From the NCBI RefSeq assembly GCF_000429905.1, contig NZ_AUCT01000026.1, positions 1 through 64,000 of the forward strand: 64,000 bases of DNA, given 5' to 3'. Numbering within the stretch: the first letter of the stretch is position 1; each line of letters begins with the position of its first letter. The position numbers and the translations under genes are program-made. Shown one piece after another: positions 60,428-64,000 of the stretch. The notes beneath the pieces were generated by a model. It was not told the origin of the DNA, did not search any database, and worked only from the letters and a program-made list of their open reading frames with translations. This DNA comes from Desulfatibacillum aliphaticivorans DSM 15576 (GTDB lineage Bacteria > Desulfobacterota > Desulfobacteria > Desulfobacterales > Desulfatibacillaceae).

Positions 60428-63400
60428 ATGTATCGCCATGTATTAATGATATTAATGGTGGTGTGTGTCCTCGCCACGTCCGTCCAGGCCGGCCCGCTCA
60501 CCATCAGCCAAACCATACCCGACGCCTTTATCAATGACTCCATTGCAGGCTCCCAAGGGCAAACCTACCAACTCGCCGCTTCCAACCCCACGGCCCTGAC
60601 TTCCACTAATGTTGCATTTTCCGTGGATATCCCGGCGGGTTTCTCCTACGTGGCCGGAACCCTGACCAATGACGCAGGCCTCACCCCGAATGTTACGGCC
60701 GGCGACCCTTTTGTCATCGATTTCAACGAAGGCCTGACCCTGGCCCCCGGGGACAGCATCAACATGACGTACCGCCTGGCCACGGATTGCACCGCGGTGC
60801 CCGGCCAGCAGCTTATTTCCGTAACCGCAAACTATGACGAGCCCGAATCCCCGGATTCCAACTCCTCCCTGGTGACCATCAAGTCCGGTCTCATCCAGGC
60901 TGATTTGATCGCCGTGTCCCCCAACCCATTCAATGTAGAGGTGGGCGATACGGTCCAAATGACCGCCAGGATCAGCAACGAGGGCGAAGGCTCCCTGTTC
61001 AAGATCGACTTCAACGCCAATTGGGGGGCGGATTTCGCCAGCCCGACGCTTACGGGCGGGACGCTGGCTCCAACCCTGTCCGGCGACAGCTATACGGTTG
61101 TCACCGGCGAGATTCCCGCCGGAGAAAGCCGGGAGTTCACCTTTGAACTGGTCGTGGCGGGCTGCGACGATCTGGCCATCGACGTGGGCGCGGAAGATCC
61201 CTGCGATCCAGGCACGATCTACACGGACGACAATTCCCCTTTCCTGACCCTCAAGCAGCCCAATATAACCATAGGAACCGCCAACGCTTCCCTGGATTAC
61301 TGCGGAACCGGAGACATGGTCCTTACGGTTCAAAATTTAGACAACCCGGCGGGGACGAGGGGAACCGCCTACAACTTCTCCCTGTCCACAAGCCTTCCCG
61401 ATAATGTGAATGTGGACAGCGTTTCCGCAGGCTGGACCCATGACGGCTTGGGCGGCTTTACTCTGAACGGCGGAAGCATCGCCCCGGGAGATACGGAAAC
61501 CCTGACCATCGTTTTGTCGGACGGCACCCCCTGCGACGGCGCCTCCGGCGTATTTATTTTTTCGCCTGCCTACACAAACGCCTGCGGCGACCCTTTTGCG
61601 CCTCCCGTGGTGACGGCCGGGTATTCCACCCAGGCCGGGCCCACTATCGGGCTGGACATGACCCATACCCCGGACGGCGGCGACCCGGAGCGCGTCTTCC
61701 TGAATGAACGGGTGGAGTTCACCATCACGCCCTCCCTGACCCAGGCCGATGACTGGGACGGGAACATCGTGATTACCGATGTCTTTCCGGCCACGCTGGG
61801 CGGCTTGAGTGAGGTGGGATCCGCCGTGGGAATCGTGGACGTGGACACAGACGCCAACACCGTGACCTGGACCCTTACTCCAGCCCAGGCCGCAGCCTCG
61901 CCCTCCTTGACCCTGGAGGCGACCACAACGGACAACGCCTGCCTCGCCGGGGATTACATCAGCAATACGGCCTCCATAACCCAGGCGCGCACGGACTGCG
62001 GATGCGATGAAGCAGACAGCGACACGGCCAGGATGTACCTCCAGAGCAAGGAACCCCCGGCCGGCGTGGAACTGGACGAAACCAAGGAAATCCTCAATAC
62101 CCCGGCCGAAGGCAGTTTCAACGTTTGCCCCTCATCCGACGTGCAATACTCCGTTGTGTTGAACTTTGATGCAGGCAGCGCCGGCGTATGGACCAATTCT
62201 TATATGCAGGAAGATATGCAGGGCGGCCAGGTTTATGTGGCCAACTCCCTGGAATACGACGCGGGAGGCGGTTTTGTCGCCGTGCCGGGAGGGAACATAA
62301 CCTCGGTTTCGCCGCTGACCGTAGACCTGGGCTTTTTAACCGCCGTGACGGGCGGGGACGCCGTGGCCGGTAAATCCGTGACCTTCCAGTACGAACTCAC
62401 CGTCAGCAACGCAGCTCTTACGCCGTGCGAGCCCACCGGCTCTTTTTTGTCGGAAACCGAGGTTTACGTTTCCCAATCCACGGCCGGATGCTCCGAAGCG
62501 GGCGGCAGCCGCTTTTTCCTGGGCGTTCAGGTTCCGGTGTCTCGTGCGGCCCTGGATCTGGGAATCAGCCTGCAGACCAACTCCGTGTCCAAGTCCCAAC
62601 CCCTGACCCTTGCGGAAACTTCTCCGGTGCGGGTGGAAGTCAATAAGCTGACCCCCTGGAACGCCAACAATGTGGTGGTCACCGTGGACACCGCCAACTA
62701 CGAATATTTAAAAAATCCCCAATATAGCGGCTTTGGAAACCAGACGCCCAGTGTGGCGCATGTGGGCGATGAGCTTACATTCACCTTTTCCAACCCCTTG
62801 GGCGCGGGCCACTCGGGCGTCATAACCTTTGACGCCGTCAAGACCTGCTCGGCCGACTATTCCATTTCCGCGGACCTGACTTTCGAGGACGATTGCGGCG
62901 TTTCCTGTCCGGATCTTGTGGACGGGCCGCCGCATTCCGCGAGCGACTCCCCCACCGTGGAGTTGCAGGGCGATCTCCGGGTAAACGCCACTCCCGCCCA
63001 GGTGCAAGCCAGCTCCGGCGAACTGTCCTGGACCTTTTACATCACCAACAAGGGGTCTGGCACGGCCTACAATGTTATCCTCACGGAAGAGCTGGACAAA
63101 ATGTTCAACTACGTCAGTTCCACCGTGGACGGGGCGCCGGCCGCCCCGGCTGAGGTGAATGGCGGAACGACCTGGGACATCACTTGGGAACTGGGTTCCC
63201 TTGCTCCCAACCAGGTGGCGCAAGTGCATGTGGCTGCGGAGCTCACCGGCCTCTCCTGCGACTTCTCCAACGCCAGCACGGTCAAAGCCACCTACGGATT
63301 TTATGACGGTTCCGATACCCCGGTCTACACGGCGTGCGAGACGGAAACGGCCGCCACCGTGCCCATCTTCACCCAGCCGCCCTCCCTCATGACTCTGACG

Positions 63401-64000
63401 AACGCTTCCGGCGGCGTGACCCTGTGCGGCAGCGGAACCATCAACCTGACGCTTAAAAATAACGGCAGGACCCACAACTATAACGTGGTGGCCACCCAGA
63501 ACCTGGGAACCACGGGCCTGGAATACGTTCCTGGCAGCGCGAAGCTGAGCATCAACGGCGGCGGGGCCGTGGCCATAGCCGATCCCGACATTTCGGGCGC
63601 CGACCTCACCTGGACTTCCGATTCCGGGCAGACCTATTATGTCGCCGCCCTGGAAGACATGAACATAGACGACATTTATGTCATCTCCTTTGAAGTCAAC
63701 GCCTACGAGGGTTTCAACGCCAACCAGCTTATTTCCGCCACGGCCAATTGGGAGAAGCCCTGCGAACGCGACGGCGTGGGCACCGGCGTGGCGGGCGGAG
63801 CAGGCTTTGACGTACCCATCGATCGGCCCGAAATCACCGTGACGAACGCCGGTTGGAACGTCACGGCCGCCCAGCCCGAGGGAAGCCGCGCCAATACCGT
63901 GTACGGCGGCCAGGGCGACACGGTGGTCTGGCGGGTGGACATCGCCAACAATGGAACCTCGGCCGCCCAGAATGTGGAGATACGGGACGCCATCGGCGGT
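60428..64000 (+). CDS. Giant secreted repeat protein (DUF11-like), incomplete at window end
   Basis: One frame stays open from the ATG to the last base, 1191 codons with no stop. It begins MYRHVLMILMVVCVLATSVQAG, a signal peptide cut after VQA. The rest is a chain of about 140-180-residue beta-sandwich units. Each repeats a theme of YVAGTLTNDAG, LAPGDSINMTYRL or LAPNQVAQVHVAAEL, and regularly spaced cysteines (ACTEC-like, for example CGEDCGVSCPD near residue 825). This is the DUF11/conserved-repeat look of cell-surface and adhesin-type proteins. Its weak ribosome site and codon use are otherwise normal for the window. It is preceded by a Fur-box-like operator and promoter. The function is unknown; adhesion or a surface layer is an inference. 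Confidence 0.88.
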   Translation, partial: MYRHVLMILMVVCVLATSVQAGPLTISQTIPDAFINDSIAGSQGQTYQLAASNPTALTSTNVAFSVDIPAGFSYVAGTLTNDAGLTPNVTAGDPFVIDFNEGLTLAPGDSINMTYRLATDCTAVPGQQLISVTANYDEPESPDSNSSLVTIKSGLIQADLIAVSPNPFNVEVGDTVQMTARISNEGEGSLFKIDFNANWGADFASPTLTGGTLAPTLSGDSYTVVTGEIPAGESREFTFELVVAGCDDLAIDVGAEDPCDPGTIYTDDNSPFLTLKQPNITIGTANASLDYCGTGDMVLTVQNLDNPAGTRGTAYNFSLSTSLPDNVNVDSVSAGWTHDGLGGFTLNGGSIAPGDTETLTIVLSDGTPCDGASGVFIFSPAYTNACGDPFAPPVVTAGYSTQAGPTIGLDMTHTPDGGDPERVFLNERVEFTITPSLTQADDWDGNIVITDVFPATLGGLSEVGSAVGIVDVDTDANTVTWTLTPAQAAASPSLTLEATTTDNACLAGDYISNTASITQARTDCGCDEADSDTARMYLQSKEPPAGVELDETKEILNTPAEGSFNVCPSSDVQYSVVLNFDAGSAGVWTNSYMQEDMQGGQVYVANSLEYDAGGGFVAVPGGNITSVSPLTVDLGFLTAVTGGDAVAGKSVTFQYELTVSNAALTPCEPTGSFLSETEVYVSQSTAGCSEAGGSRFFLGVQVPVSRAALDLGISLQTNSVSKSQPLTLAETSPVRVEVNKLTPWNANNVVVTVDTANYEYLKNPQYSGFGNQTPSVAHVGDELTFTFSNPLGAGHSGVITFDAVKTCSADYSISADLTFEDDCGVSCPDLVDGPPHSASDSPTVELQGDLRVNATPAQVQASSGELSWTFYITNKGSGTAYNVILTEELDKMFNYVSSTVDGAPAAPAEVNGGTTWDITWELGSLAPNQVAQVHVAAELTGLSCDFSNASTVKATYGFYDGSDTPVYTACETETAATVPIFTQPPSLMTLTNASGGVTLCGSGTINLTLKNNGRTHNYNVVATQNLGTTGLEYVPGSAKLSINGGGAVAIADPDISGADLTWTSDSGQTYYVAALEDMNIDDIYVISFEVNAYEGFNANQLISATANWEKPCERDGVGTGVAGGAGFDVPIDRPEITVTNAGWNVTAAQPEGSRANTVYGGQGDTVVWRVDIANNGTSAAQNVEIRDAIGG

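Noticed and set aside
60452..63475. Long minus-strand open frames (293, 255 residues and others) opposite the giant plus-strand gene
   Set aside because: Low-complexity Gly/His/Arg-rich translations with no family features. The plus strand carries one uninterrupted frame with signal peptide and repeated beta-domain motifs.

Overview
The window reads as the chromosome of an anaerobic, probably sulfate-reducing Desulfobacterota bacterium close to Desulfatibacillum. The evidence is a periplasmic tetraheme cytochrome c3, a corrinoid methyl-transfer cluster, a molybdopterin oxidoreductase with a four-cluster Fe-S partner, a lone acyl-CoA ligase, many GT-C membrane glycosyltransferases and PAS-rich hybrid signalling. 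The genus is an inference from gene content and style; no 16S gene is present.

Left end (1-2.7 kb): a decayed integrative element at a tRNA-Leu(CAA) gene. The intact tRNA is at 2630-2716 (minus). A direct copy of its 3' half plus its terminator lies at 362-456. Between them are a tyrosine-recombinase C-terminus, a broken Fic C-terminus, a 30-codon ORF and an intact RhuM gene. The end of an IS66 transposase lies just outside.

Core (2.9-23 kb): tatB-tatC, cytochrome c3, a fused HyuA-HyuB hydantoinase/oxoprolinase, an SGNH hydrolase, an SPFH/zinc-ribbon group with an exported STI1-like protein, a PIN toxin-antitoxin pair, a run from a GT-C protein and an exported phosphatase into a three-gene corrinoid methyltransferase set, and a minus-strand operon glgP - STAS - lipoprotein acetolactate decarboxylase.

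Middle (23-46 kb): scattered single genes (DUF4240, GFA, acyl-CoA ligase, AraC/GyrI regulator, GNAT, NYN), some bracketed by short GTCCC-core repeats. Among them are a molybdopterin/Fe-S enzyme pair, a 1110-residue PocR/PAS hybrid kinase, three GT-C-like membrane proteins (two of them tandem paralogues), and thrS coupled to a fourth GT-C gene.

Right (46-64 kb): two GAF-cyclase proteins, one with degenerate catalytic residues, flank an EamA transporter. They are followed by a TPR/membrane pair, an orphan TRAP binding protein with a flavodoxin, ettA, and a Sel1-repeat lipoprotein. After about 600 AT-rich bases carrying a Fur-box-like site and a strong sigma70 promoter, a very large secreted repeat protein starts at 60428 and is still open at the window end. 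It has the DUF11 look and is at least 1191 codons long.

The most notable items are the Fur-box-linked giant secreted protein, the pseudo-cyclase/cyclase pair, the tRNA-Leu element scar, and the lipoprotein acetolactate decarboxylase linked to glgP and a STAS protein.
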